Assembly (NCBI RefSeq): GCF_009847015.1
Contig: NZ_WVEM01000004.1
Location: forward strand, 248,001-312,000
From: Sunxiuqinia indica
Lineage (GTDB): Bacteria; Bacteroidota; Bacteroidia; Bacteroidales; Prolixibacteraceae
Direction: 5' to 3'
DNA: 64,000 nucleotides
Both the position numbers and the translations under genes were made by a program. Positions 56,499-64,000 of the stretch are shown piece after piece; the stretch's first letter is position 1; the number at the start of each line of letters is the position of its first letter. Below the pieces are notes generated by a model. It saw nothing but the letters and a program-made list of their open reading frames with translations. It made no database searches and had not been told where the DNA came from.

Positions 56499-57647
56499 CT
56501 AATCCAAAAGCTCTTTCAATAATTTATCTAAAGCTGGCCCTTTAACGTTTTTGGCTATAATCACCCCTTCTTCATCCAACAGGTAATTGTATGGCAACTC
56601 CTGAACGTTGTAATTAGAAACCGCCTTCGTACTACCTTCCATATCGCCTACATTAGTCCATTTTAGCCCATCCTTGTCAATGGCATCGACCCACTCGTAA
56701 CGATTTTGATCTAAGCTAACCTGATAGATTTCAAAACCTTTGCGGCTGTATTTGTTGTAAAGCTCAACTAACACAGGATTCATAATGCGTGATCCACGAT
56801 CTTGAGACGCCCAAAACTGAAGTAAAACATATTTTCCCTGTAACGAAGAAAGAGCAACCTCCTTCCCATCTGGGTTCGGCAAAAGAATCTCGGGACTATT
56901 CGTGCCTTGTTCCTGAATAAATTGCTGCATTTTAGCGTTCCGCTCATCCTTCATCAACTTGATGGTGTTTGCATATAAAGCTTTCACGTGCTCTGATTCC
57001 GGATAAAAAGAATTCAATGCAGATGCAGCTGTTTTTAACGACTGTAAATCCTGAATAACAAAGTTATCATTGTCGAACTTTTGATAAAGCGCTAACACGT
57101 TAGCCATAGAAAACGGATGTGCATTAACGAAGTTTTGTGAATATTCTCGTTGATTTTGCACAACATCACTGTATTCTTTATCCCATTTCTTTTTCAATTC
57201 CGTATAATTTGGATCTGTTCGAAACATGACATGCAAAGAAGCAATTGAGTCCAGCTTGTGTTTTGTTTCACTTAGTTGCTGATTCAAATCCTGAACCAAA
57301 GACGAACCTTCGGAGCCACTAACCCGATAATCGCGCGAAAAGTTGGCGGCATCGCCTGCAACCTCAACTTGTTCGGCCGAATCAATCAGCAAAGTAATAA
57401 AATTCTTCTCGCTCAACTTAAGCAGAAAAAAAGTGGGATGATGAACAACCCCGTCAAACTCAAACTTCCCATTCTTACCAATTTTTACCGAATCAACAGC
57501 TTCTGAAGAGGAGACTTTCAATTCATCCAGATAAATGTATTTTTCTTCAGCATTGGTTATCGTTCCTGAAATTTTGTAATGTGTTGAATCATCACATGCT
57601 ACAGCAAAGGCAGCAATTAAAATAACGAATACAATTATTCTTTTCAC
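56499..57647 (-). CDS. Thioredoxin-fold lipoprotein with DUF4369 domain, catalytic cysteines missing
   Basis: 382 residues. The N-terminal lipoprotein signal ends AVAC. A DUF4369 domain follows (about 25-125: YKISGTITNAEEKYIYLDEL). The C-terminal part is a TlpA/AhpC-like thioredoxin fold, but the active site reads WASQDRGSR (about 279) where redox-active relatives have W-C-x-x-C. It therefore cannot do thiol exchange at that site and may act as a binding or structural protein in the envelope. Confidence 0.85.
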   Translation of the reverse strand: MKRIIVFVILIAAFAVACDDSTHYKISGTITNAEEKYIYLDELKVSSSEAVDSVKIGKNGKFEFDGVVHHPTFFLLKLSEKNFITLLIDSAEQVEVAGDAANFSRDYRVSGSEGSSLVQDLNQQLSETKHKLDSIASLHVMFRTDPNYTELKKKWDKEYSDVVQNQREYSQNFVNAHPFSMANVLALYQKFDNDNFVIQDLQSLKTAASALNSFYPESEHVKALYANTIKLMKDERNAKMQQFIQEQGTNSPEILLPNPDGKEVALSSLQGKYVLLQFWASQDRGSRIMNPVLVELYNKYSRKGFEIYQVSLDQNRYEWVDAIDKDGLKWTNVGDMEGSTKAVSNYNVQELPYNYLLDEEGVIIAKNVKGPALDKLLKELLD

Positions 57648-57780
57648 GTTTCAGATATTTTATCAGTTTTTATCGGTGGGTAAAAATAATAATTTACAAA
57701 TCAAATACAGGAGATGTGTGAATTCTTTTGGAAGTTGCACCTGTTTTCAGATATAACTGCGATAAAAAACAAAAATGTGC

Positions 57781-57788
57781 TACTTTTG
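57781..57788 (+). promoter_or_regulatory. -7 box upstream of ribF
   Basis: TACTTTTG, 21 nt before the ribF start; no matching upstream TTTG at normal distance. Confidence 0.5.
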
Positions 57789-57809
57789 ACAGTTGAAAAT
57801 TAGGCTTAA

Positions 57810-58748
57810 ATGAAAGTTTATCGAGACATCGACCAATTTCATGTAAAAAAACCAGTACTCACCGTGGGCTCTTTTGACGGTGTTCATCTGGGGCACCGAA
57901 AAGTTATTGACCGATTAAAGGAAATTGCCAAACGAAACAAAGGTGAATCTGTCATCTTTACATTTTCGCCACACCCAAGGCTGGTGCTTAACAAGCAAAA
58001 AGGCAGCCTTCGCCTGTTAACTACGCTGGATGAAAAAATTGAACTACTTGAAAAGGCGGGCATCGATCATTTAATCATCTTTCCATTCACCAAAGAGTTC
58101 TCTGAGCTAAGTTATACTGATTTTGTTCGGATTATCTTGGTGAAACAATTAAATATCCACACGCTGGTTGTTGGTCACGATCATAGATTTGGTAAAGATC
58201 GTAAAGGAGATTTTGAAATGCTTCAAGGGCTTTCGATGGCTTTCAATTTTCAACTCGAACAACTTGATGCGCTCATGTCTGACGACATTCGGGTTAGTTC
58301 TACGAAGATACGCGAGTCGCTGGAGAATGGCACTATTGATAGAGCAAACAAACATTTGGGATATCCATTCAGCTTGCACGGCAAAGTTGTGGAGGGACAA
58401 AAGCTAGGAAGAAAAATCCAATTCCCCACTGCTAATATTGAAGCCTCTGATCCTCATAAAATTATTCCCGGCTTTGGTGTTTACGCAGTTAAACTACTTA
58501 TTGATGGTACCGCCCACCAAGGTATGCTTAATATTGGCACACGCCCAACCATTAACAATAACGCTGATCACCGCAGCATAGAAGTGCACTTATTTGATTT
58601 TAATCAAGATATCTACAACAAAGAAGTTGAACTGAAATTCATTTCCAGAGTACGAGAGGAAAAAAAGTTCGGGTCAATTGATGGTTTGCGTACCCAACTG
58701 GAACTGGATAAAGTCAATGTAAAGAAATTCTTCAAAACCCTAAAATAG
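57810..58748 (+). CDS. ribF: Bifunctional riboflavin kinase / FAD synthetase
   Basis: 312 residues. The N-terminal FAD synthetase half has TVGSFDGVHLGHRKVI and TFSPHPRLVL; VSSTKIRESLENG is its conserved end motif. The C-terminal riboflavin kinase half has GRKIQFPTANIE and GMLNIGTRPT. It makes FMN and FAD in the cytoplasm. It appears to be monocistronic. Confidence 0.97.
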   Translation: MKVYRDIDQFHVKKPVLTVGSFDGVHLGHRKVIDRLKEIAKRNKGESVIFTFSPHPRLVLNKQKGSLRLLTTLDEKIELLEKAGIDHLIIFPFTKEFSELSYTDFVRIILVKQLNIHTLVVGHDHRFGKDRKGDFEMLQGLSMAFNFQLEQLDALMSDDIRVSSTKIRESLENGTIDRANKHLGYPFSLHGKVVEGQKLGRKIQFPTANIEASDPHKIIPGFGVYAVKLLIDGTAHQGMLNIGTRPTINNNADHRSIEVHLFDFNQDIYNKEVELKFISRVREEKKFGSIDGLRTQLELDKVNVKKFFKTLK

Positions 58749-58839
58749 ACCGAGACTAATTCTTCGATTCCAGACCCCACTCGTCTGTTAATAAGAATTA
58801 AACAAAATAGTTTCAGTGTGGTTATTTAGCTGAAATAAC

Positions 58840-58847
58840 TATCTTTG
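58840..58847 (+). promoter_or_regulatory. -7 box upstream of ahcY
   Basis: TATCTTTG, 22 nt before the start codon. The upstream box is unclear. No SAH riboswitch-like structure is visible in the short leader. Confidence 0.55.
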
Positions 58848-58869
58848 CACCTCTAAAATTGAAGACATT

Positions 58870-60288
58870 ATGACAACAATGACAGAACAGAAAGTTGATT
58901 ATAAAGTAGCTGATATTTCTTTAGCTGATTACGGAAGGAAAGAAATTGAAATTGCTGAAAAAGAAATGCCCGGACTGATGTCGGTTCGTGAAAAATATGC
59001 TGCCGAAAAGCCGCTTAAAGGAGCCCGCGTTATGGGGTCGTTGCACATGACTATTCAAACAGCTGTTTTAATTGAAACCCTGGTTGAACTGGGAGCCGAT
59101 GTTCGTTGGGCGAGCTGCAACATTTTCAGCACGCAAGATCACGCAGCGGCAGCCATTGCAGCGTCAGGAGTGCCCGTTTTTGCATGGAAAGGTGAAACGT
59201 TGGCCGAATACTGGTGGTGCACCGAACGTGCTTTGGATTTTGGAAACGGACAAGGCCCAAGCTTGATTGTTGATGATGGTGGCGATGCTACTGTTATGAT
59301 CCACCATGGTTATGCCGCAGAGGATACTCCTTCCATATTGGATGCTAAACTTGATGCTGAAGACGAGATTGAACTCAACAAAATCCTGAAGCGTATTGCC
59401 CAGGAAGATCCCAAACGTTGGCATCGGACAGCACCTGAAATCAAAGGAGTGTCGGAAGAAACAACAACAGGAGTTCATCGCTTGTACCAAATGATGGAAA
59501 AAGGCAATTTATTGTTCCCTGCTTTCAATGTCAATGATTCTGTTACAAAATCCAAATTCGACAACTTGTATGGCTGTCGCGAATCTTTGGCTGATGGCAT
59601 CAAACGTGCGACAGACGTAATGATAGGTGGAAAAGTTGTTGTTGTTGCCGGTTACGGCGATGTTGGTAAAGGTTGTGCCAAATCGATGAAAGGATATGGC
59701 GCCCGTGTAATCGTGACCGAAATAGATCCAATTTGTGCATTGCAAGCTGCCATGGAAGGCTTTGAAGTAAAAACCATGGAAGAAGCACTGGATGAAGGAA
59801 ACATTTATGTGACAACAACCGGAAATAAAGACATTATCACAGCCGAGCATATGGCCGGCATGAAAGATCAAGCAATTGTTTGCAACATTGGCCACTTCGA
59901 TAATGAAATTCAGGTTGCTAAACTTGAACAATGGCCTGGCGTTGAAAAACTCAACATCAAACCTCAGGTTGATAAATACACTTACGAAGATGGTCATTCA
60001 ATCTACTTGCTGGCTGAAGGTCGTTTGGTAAATCTGGGATGTGCTACCGGACACCCTTCATTTGTGATGAGCAACTCGTTTACCAACCAAACTCTGGCCC
60101 AAATTGAACTTTGGAAAAACGAATACAAAACCGATGTATACCGTCTTCCAAAACATTTGGATGAAGAAGTTGCCCGCCTACATCTTGAGCAACTGGGAGT
60201 GAAGCTTACCAAGCTTTCGAAAGATCAGGCAGAGTACTTAGGCGTGCCGGAAGAAGGACCCTACAAACCAGAACATTATCGTTATTAA
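58870..60288 (+). CDS. ahcY: Adenosylhomocysteinase
   Basis: 472 residues. [15 protein letters not shown], the NAD-binding [20 protein letters not shown], the conserved [10 protein letters not shown] and the C-terminal [10 protein letters not shown] are all present, as in full-length SahH. It hydrolyses S-adenosylhomocysteine to adenosine and homocysteine. Confidence 0.98.
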   Translation: MTTMTEQKVDYKVADISLADYGRKEIEIAEKEMPGLMSVREKYAAEKPLKGARVMGSLHMTIQTAVLIETLVELGADVRWASCNIFSTQDHAAAAIAASGVPVFAWKGETLAEYWWCTERALDFGNGQGPSLIVDDGGDATVMIHHGYAAEDTPSILDAKLDAEDEIELNKILKRIAQEDPKRWHRTAPEIKGVSEETTTGVHRLYQMMEKGNLLFPAFNVNDSVTKSKFDNLYGCRESLADGIKRATDVMIGGKVVVVAGYGDVGKGCAKSMKGYGARVIVTEIDPICALQAAMEGFEVKTMEEALDEGNIYVTTTGNKDIITAEHMAGMKDQAIVCNIGHFDNEIQVAKLEQWPGVEKLNIKPQVDKYTYEDGHSIYLLAEGRLVNLGCATGHPSFVMSNSFTNQTLAQIELWKNEYKTDVYRLPKHLDEEVARLHLEQLGVKLTKLSKDQAEYLGVPEEGPYKPEHYRY

Positions 60289-60298
60289 TTGATATTAT

Positions 60299-60326
60299 AA
60301 AGCAGCCTTCGGGCTGCTTTTTTTTG
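60299..60326 (+). terminator. Terminator after ahcY
   Basis: AAAGCAGCC and GGCTGCTTT form a 9-bp stem closed by a TTCG tetraloop, followed by a T run. Confidence 0.9.
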
Positions 60327-60337
60327 TATCTTCGGAC

Positions 60338-60769
60338 ATGTCTGACAAAAAGCGACATGAAAAGAAGGTATTTCAGCTTTTTAAGAATTTAATTGATGAC
60401 TTTCCAAAAGGTAAAGTGATTCAGAATGAATCACCTGATTTTCTATTGCGTCTTAATCCAAAAAAAGCCATTGGGATAGAGCTGACAGAACTCCGCGGAC
60501 AAACTTTTTACGAAAACCAGGGACATTTCGAAAATCCGGATTTACTGTTTCAACACATTGAGAATACGATTTCTGCTAAAGAAGAAAAAATATACCTCTA
60601 CCAAAAAGTGAAACCAGTAGAGCTTTGGCTTCTGATTCACATTCAGTCTTTCCATGGGAAACTAAACTTTCACTACCGCAACAAACTATGCAACTGGAGT
60701 TTCAATTCGTCCTTCGACCGTATCTACTTATTGGAGATAAAAAACAAGGACTTACACCAGATATGTTAG
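60338..60769 (+). CDS. Small putative PD-(D/E)XK-like protein
   Basis: 143 residues. SPDFLLRLNPKKAIGIELTEL has the spacing of an Asp...Glu-x-Thr core seen in some PD-(D/E)XK folds. No other domain is present, and the protein is shorter than typical nucleases. It starts 12 nt after the ahcY terminator and is convergent with the next gene, with 4 nt between stops. Function is uncertain. Confidence 0.5.
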   Translation: MSDKKRHEKKVFQLFKNLIDDFPKGKVIQNESPDFLLRLNPKKAIGIELTELRGQTFYENQGHFENPDLLFQHIENTISAKEEKIYLYQKVKPVELWLLIHIQSFHGKLNFHYRNKLCNWSFNSSFDRIYLLEIKNKDLHQIC

Positions 60770-60773
60770 CTTC

Positions 60774-61202
60774 TTAATTCGTAATGTACAAGCGATTTGC
60801 AGAAAGGCTGGCCCTGTATTGCTTTAATGGTTCAGCTGAAGGTCCGCTAATGACATATCCGCCATCCAGCAAGTTATATTGCGTACTACAGCACGGGCAT
60901 GTTCCAATTACACCATCGGCTTCAATCCGGCACTGAAAATCGACCTCATACGGGCAAGTTACATCGTATGCATAAAACGAGACTCCGTTATTGATTACCA
61001 CGATACCTCCATATCCAACTCCATAAAAAAAGACAGGAAATCCAACCGTATTCAGCGCATTGTAATTAACAAGGTTGACAGAATAATTAACGTTAACATA
61101 CGGAATGGCCGAATCGAAGTCGTCTTTACATGCCGGAGTAATCGACAAAATAAGCAGGAGCAAGAAAAACAACTTACGTACTGATCGTTTTATGCCATTC
61201 AT
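60774..61202 (-). CDS. Rieske-like lipoprotein with Cys in place of His ligands
   Basis: 142 residues. A lipoprotein signal ends ITPAC. The fold resembles a Rieske domain, but where Rieske proteins have C-x-H and C-x-x-H this has C83-P-Y and C102-P-C-C105, with another Cys at 91. Cys83, 91, 102 and 105 could bind zinc or an iron-sulphur cluster. The tail GGYVISGPSAEPLKQYR is typical of this Bacteroidota group. Function unknown. Confidence 0.65.
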   Translation of the reverse strand: MNGIKRSVRKLFFLLLLILSITPACKDDFDSAIPYVNVNYSVNLVNYNALNTVGFPVFFYGVGYGGIVVINNGVSFYAYDVTCPYEVDFQCRIEADGVIGTCPCCSTQYNLLDGGYVISGPSAEPLKQYRASLSANRLYITN

Positions 61203-61238
61203 TTTTTATACCTTTATAAAAGCTAAACAACGAAATGG

Positions 61239-61268
61239 CAAATTTATTTTGTCATTCCTTCAGCAAAA
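61239..61268 (-). promoter_or_regulatory. Promoter of the Rieske-like lipoprotein gene
   Basis: On the minus strand TAAATTTG (61246-61239) with TTTTG (61268-61264) 17 nt upstream, slightly shorter than the usual spacing. Confidence 0.45.
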
Positions 61269-61278
61269 TTAATATAAA

Positions 61279-61707
61279 ATGGAAGATTACATATTCATAA
61301 TCATTGCAATCGTGCTTTCTATTGTAGGTGCTTTAAACCAAAACAAGAAAAAGAAAGCCATGCAAGAACAACAAGACGGCGATGAACAACATCATGAACC
61401 ATCTTTTTTTGAACAAATCTTTGATGATCCTGTTTTTCAGGAGGAAGAAATTCAGGTTGATAAAGTCCCTGTAAAAACAGAAACACCAGAGGTGAAGAAG
61501 CCCGAAAAAAGAGTGCCGCATAAACCACTTCAATCATCATTAATGAAAAAAACAGAAATTAGTGGTTCTATTGACGACAATATTGGAGCAGCTATTGGAG
61601 AAGAAGAATACGACGAAACACAAGAAACCACAAGAGAATCAATCATGAACGGATTTTCATTAAAAAAAGCTGTTATATATTCTGAGATTATCAACAGAAA
61701 ATATTAG
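61279..61707 (+). CDS. Small membrane-anchored hypothetical protein
   Basis: 142 residues. One N-terminal transmembrane helix (YIFIIIAIVLSIVGAL) is followed by a basic patch and a long acidic, probably disordered region, ending in a conserved-looking MNGFSLKKAVIYSEIINRKY. Similar small proteins are common in Bacteroidota; function is unknown. Confidence 0.7.
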   Translation: MEDYIFIIIAIVLSIVGALNQNKKKKAMQEQQDGDEQHHEPSFFEQIFDDPVFQEEEIQVDKVPVKTETPEVKKPEKRVPHKPLQSSLMKKTEISGSIDDNIGAAIGEEEYDETQETTRESIMNGFSLKKAVIYSEIINRKY

Positions 61708-61777
61708 AACCAATTAATAAACAATATTTTATATCCATTTCGGGCTAACTGCTTTCGCAAATATTAAAAATTTTATA

Positions 61778-61785
61778 TAGCTTTG
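61778..61785 (+). promoter_or_regulatory. -7 box of the greA leader
   Basis: TAGCTTTG matches TAnnTTTG; TTTCG at 61753-61757 is a possible weak upstream box. Transcription would begin near 61792, directly before the hairpin 61796-61817. Confidence 0.55.
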
Positions 61786-61795
61786 TAGCACTAAA

Positions 61796-61823
61796 GAGTT
61801 CCGCTCGTTCGGAATTCTTTTTT
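61796..61823 (+). terminator. Terminator-like hairpin in the greA leader
   Basis: GAGTTCCG and CGGAATTC form an 8-bp stem (one G-U pair) with a 6-nt loop, followed by six T. It lies 48 nt before greA and only a few bases after the likely start site. It could end the upstream gene or attenuate greA. Confidence 0.7.
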
Positions 61824-61870
61824 CTTTTATATAAAGCCAAGTCACATATTATTATAAAAAGTAAATTACA

Positions 61871-62344
61871 ATGGGAAAAGTGACCTATATCACCCAAGGA
61901 GGGTTAGATAAGTTAAAAAAGGAACTCGAACACTTAATGAATGTTGAACGTCCGTCTATTTCAAAGCAAATTGGTGAGGCGATCGAAAAAGGAGATATAT
62001 CTGAAAATGCGGAATACGATGCAGCCAAAGATGCTCAGGGAATGCTTGAGGCAAAAATTGCTCAGCTACGCGGCAAAATTGCTAATGCACGTATTATTGA
62101 TGAGTCAAAAATTGACACTTCATCCGTTCAGATTCTGAATAAAGTAACGATTAAGAACAAAAAGAATAATGCCACAATGAAGTACACCATTGTGTCGGAG
62201 CACGAAGCGGATTTAAAATCAGGTAAGATTTCAATTGAAACTCCAATCGCTAAAGGCTTGTTGGGCAAAAAGGTGGGCGATGTTGTTGAAATCCAGGTAC
62301 CATCCGGAATAATTCCTTTCGAAATTATTGACATTGCACTTTAA
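61871..62344 (+). CDS. greA: Transcription elongation factor GreA
   Basis: 157 residues. The N-terminal coiled coil (GGLDKLKKELEHL ... GDISENAEYDAAKD, with the acidic tip) and the C-terminal FKBP-like domain (ISIETPIAKGLLGKKVGDVVEI) are complete. It rescues backtracked RNA polymerase. Followed after 9 nt by the HIT-family gene. Confidence 0.97.
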   Translation: MGKVTYITQGGLDKLKKELEHLMNVERPSISKQIGEAIEKGDISENAEYDAAKDAQGMLEAKIAQLRGKIANARIIDESKIDTSSVQILNKVTIKNKKNNATMKYTIVSEHEADLKSGKISIETPIAKGLLGKKVGDVVEIQVPSGIIPFEIIDIAL

Positions 62345-62353
62345 AACAAAGTT

Positions 62354-62749
62354 ATGGCTAGTCTTTTTACCAAAATTGTGAACGGCGAAATTCCTGCTTA
62401 TAAAGTTGCTGAAGATGAAAACTTTTTGGCCTTTTTAGATATTTCGCCAACAGCCAAAGGACATACTTTAGTTATCCCGAAAAAGGAAGTTGACTACCTG
62501 TTCGACCTTGACGAAGAGACTTACACTGGCTTAAACCAGTTTGCAAGAAAAGTTGCCACCGGATTGAAAGAAGCGATTCCGTGTGTAAAAGTCGGCGTCA
62601 TGGTTCTTGGTCTTGAAGTTCCTCATGCTCATATTCATCTAGTCCCCATGCAATCGGAACGCGACTTGCTAAATTTTTCGGACAAAGTGGAAATGAGCCA
62701 GGAAGAATTTGAAAATGTAAGAGCCAAAATCGCTGCTAAAATCGAATAA
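62354..62749 (+). CDS. HIT family hydrolase
   Basis: 131 residues. TKIVNGEIPAYKVAEDENFLAFLDISPTAKGHTLVIPK (domain start) and the histidine triad HAHIHLVPM define the family, which hydrolyses nucleoside phosphoramidates and similar compounds. It is cotranscribed with greA, as in many Bacteroidota. Confidence 0.95.
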   Translation: MASLFTKIVNGEIPAYKVAEDENFLAFLDISPTAKGHTLVIPKKEVDYLFDLDEETYTGLNQFARKVATGLKEAIPCVKVGVMVLGLEVPHAHIHLVPMQSERDLLNFSDKVEMSQEEFENVRAKIAAKIE

Positions 62750-62770
62750 TCGAGAGTAAATAAATCAATC

Positions 62771-62801
62771 AAGCCATCCTGATTAAGGGATGGCTTTTTT
62801 T
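62771..62801 (+). terminator. Terminator after the HIT gene
   Basis: AAGCCATCC and GGATGGCTT form a 9-bp stem with an 8-nt loop, followed by TTTTT. Confidence 0.88.
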
Positions 62802-62820
62802 ATCTAATCGCCAAGAACCG

Positions 62821-63375
62821 CTATTTCACTCTTCCCGGGTTTTTCTTTACAAAGTCACCCCATCCTTTATAGGACTTTCCTTTTAGCGGACTTTTCAATT
62901 GCAGGTAATGGCAAACAGCAACGGCCAGCGCGTCGGTGGCGTCCAGTTCCTTGGGAAGCTCATCATCGTTAAACATGTTTTGTAAGAAAAAAGCGACTTG
63001 CTCTTTTGCTGCCCGCCCCATTCCTGTTATCGCCTGTTTAACACGCAGTGGAGCATATTCAAAAACCGGAATATCTCTTTCCAGCGCAATGCCCATGACA
63101 ATTCCCTGAGCACGCCCCAGCTTCAACATCGCCTGTATATCTTTCCCAAAAAATGGAGATTCAATAGCTAACTCATCAGGCAAATATTCATCAATTAAAT
63201 GCTGAGTGCGCACAAAAATGTGTTTCAACCGTAAGTAATGGTCTTTATACTTTCCGGTTTTTACAACCCCCGTGTGTAGAATCTTTGGCTTATTGTCAAC
63301 GATTTCAATCAAGGCATACCCCATCACAATGGTGCCCGGATCAATTCCTAATATACGCTGCGAGGTAACTGCCAT
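62821..63375 (-). CDS. ruvC: Holliday junction endonuclease RuvC
   Basis: 184 residues. Catalytic acidic residues are seen in LGIDPGT, AIESPFFGKD and DATDALAVAVCH. It resolves Holliday junctions with RuvAB. Its ATG shares a base with the stop of the preceding S41 peptidase gene (TAATG). Confidence 0.97.
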   Translation of the reverse strand: MAVTSQRILGIDPGTIVMGYALIEIVDNKPKILHTGVVKTGKYKDHYLRLKHIFVRTQHLIDEYLPDELAIESPFFGKDIQAMLKLGRAQGIVMGIALERDIPVFEYAPLRVKQAITGMGRAAKEQVAFFLQNMFNDDELPKELDATDALAVAVCHYLQLKSPLKGKSYKGWGDFVKKNPGRVK

Positions 63376-64000
63376 TAATACGCTCCTGTAATTTCCTGTA
63401 AGCCACGTTTCAAGGGTAGTGATCGTGGTTTCAGTTTTGCGGACTTCATGACAACAACATCGTTACCTTCAATAATATTAAGTGCTTGCTTCAAACAAGC
63501 TTCTTCAGGATCGCCCCATGCATGGTAAATATCATCGACTTCGGGATAATCTACCGGAATTCCACCAAAATAATGTCCGTTTTCATTGGCATTTACAATC
63601 TGGAAAGTAACCGGAGCAAGAGCCAAATTATAATCTTCGGACGCAAACACTTGCATTCCAACCGGTTTCCCATGGGTTTTTTCACCCACCAAAACAACCT
63701 CTTTATACGGGAACATTGAATTGATGACAAACTCGCTAGCAGATGCAGAGCTTTCGGTTGTTATAAAAAACAACCGATCAAGATTCACTGAACGAGCATC
63801 TGCCTCCAGCACTCTATAGGTAACATTTTCATCAGTATGATTCTGATTATAAATAAAAGACGCTAGAGGCTTATTTAAAATATCATTCCCTCCAACTAGT
63901 GTAGCTAACTGATATGCGATATAAAAACTCCCTCCCCCATTGTATCTCAGGTCGATAACCAGCTCATTAATATTCTGTTCTTTAAAATAAGTAAAAGTCT
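63375..64000 (-). CDS. S41 family peptidase, C-terminal part (runs off the window)
   Basis: Frame open to the window edge, about 208 residues visible. ELVIDLRYNGGGS and the catalytic-serine segment TTESSASASEFVINSM, then VVLVGEKTHGKPVG, are the tail-specific/C-terminal processing protease signatures. The N-terminal part (PDZ or signal) is outside. It probably works in the envelope. Confidence 0.9.
   Translation of the reverse strand, partial: TFTYFKEQNINELVIDLRYNGGGSFYIAYQLATLVGGNDILNKPLASFIYNQNHTDENVTYRVLEADARSVNLDRLFFITTESSASASEFVINSMFPYKEVVLVGEKTHGKPVGMQVFASEDYNLALAPVTFQIVNANENGHYFGGIPVDYPEVDDIYHAWGDPEEACLKQALNIIEGNDVVVMKSAKLKPRSLPLKRGLQEITGAY

Noticed and set aside
58749-58869. Possible SAH riboswitch upstream of ahcY
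   Set aside because: The leader after the -7 box is only about 15 nt and no conserved fold is visible.

Overview
The window reads as a piece of a Bacteroidota chromosome, most likely in the Marinilabiliales/Prolixibacteraceae neighbourhood (the order-level placement is inference). The phylum call rests on promoters of the TTTG / TAnnTTTG type in front of several genes, weak ribosome binding sites, tRNA genes without encoded CCA, a CzcA-TolC fusion, and DUF1896, DUF3945, DUF4099 and RteC proteins typical of Bacteroidota conjugative elements.

Region 1 (1 to about 28.57 kb) is the right part of a large integrated element; its left end lies outside the window. Its cargo (1-13.4 kb, all minus strand) is a long divalent-metal efflux and sensing cluster. 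In transcription order it encodes a Fur-family regulator, a His-rich membrane protein, a TRASH-like protein, a CzcA-type RND pump fused to its TolC-like channel, a CzcB adaptor, a PII-like protein, a tandem zinc-ribbon protein, a membrane-anchored AlbA_2 protein, an SPFH lipoprotein, a small secreted protein, DUF302, a P1B-4-like ATPase and a truncated CDF transporter. A perfect 15-bp palindrome between the regulator and the next gene is the likely operator. The element's own genes (14-28.5 kb) are DUF4099/DUF3945, topoisomerase III, DUF1896, a giant methylase-helicase, an excisionase-like HTH protein, an RteC-like protein, small unknown proteins and a large serine recombinase. The recombinase reading frame ends inside an intact tRNA-Phe gene on the opposite strand, which marks the right attachment site. 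The non-coding gaps of the element hold unusual structure: a 97-nt diverged direct repeat on both sides of the core module, a 42-bp palindrome next to the excisionase gene, and three sets of long or nested hairpins.

Region 2 (28.6-64 kb) is ordinary chromosome: an M16 peptidase and O-methyltransferase, a monomeric [FeFe] hydrogenase-like protein, a decayed gene with three in-frame stops, leuS, ald, a PLP aminotransferase, recQ, tatC, lptB, tRNA-Leu, tig-clpP-clpX, a FetAB-type ABC exporter, an alpha/beta hydrolase, rmuC, ung, two histidine kinases, a KAS III-like enzyme with lpxH, a redox-dead thioredoxin-fold lipoprotein, ribF, ahcY, greA, a HIT protein, ruvC and the end of an S41 peptidase. 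Terminators are clear hairpins at most operon ends. greA and clpP each have a terminator-like hairpin directly behind a -7 box in their leader, which suggests attenuation or a short leader RNA.

No CRISPR array, rRNA or insertion sequence was seen. Conjugative transfer genes and a relaxase are not in the window and, if present, must lie to the left.
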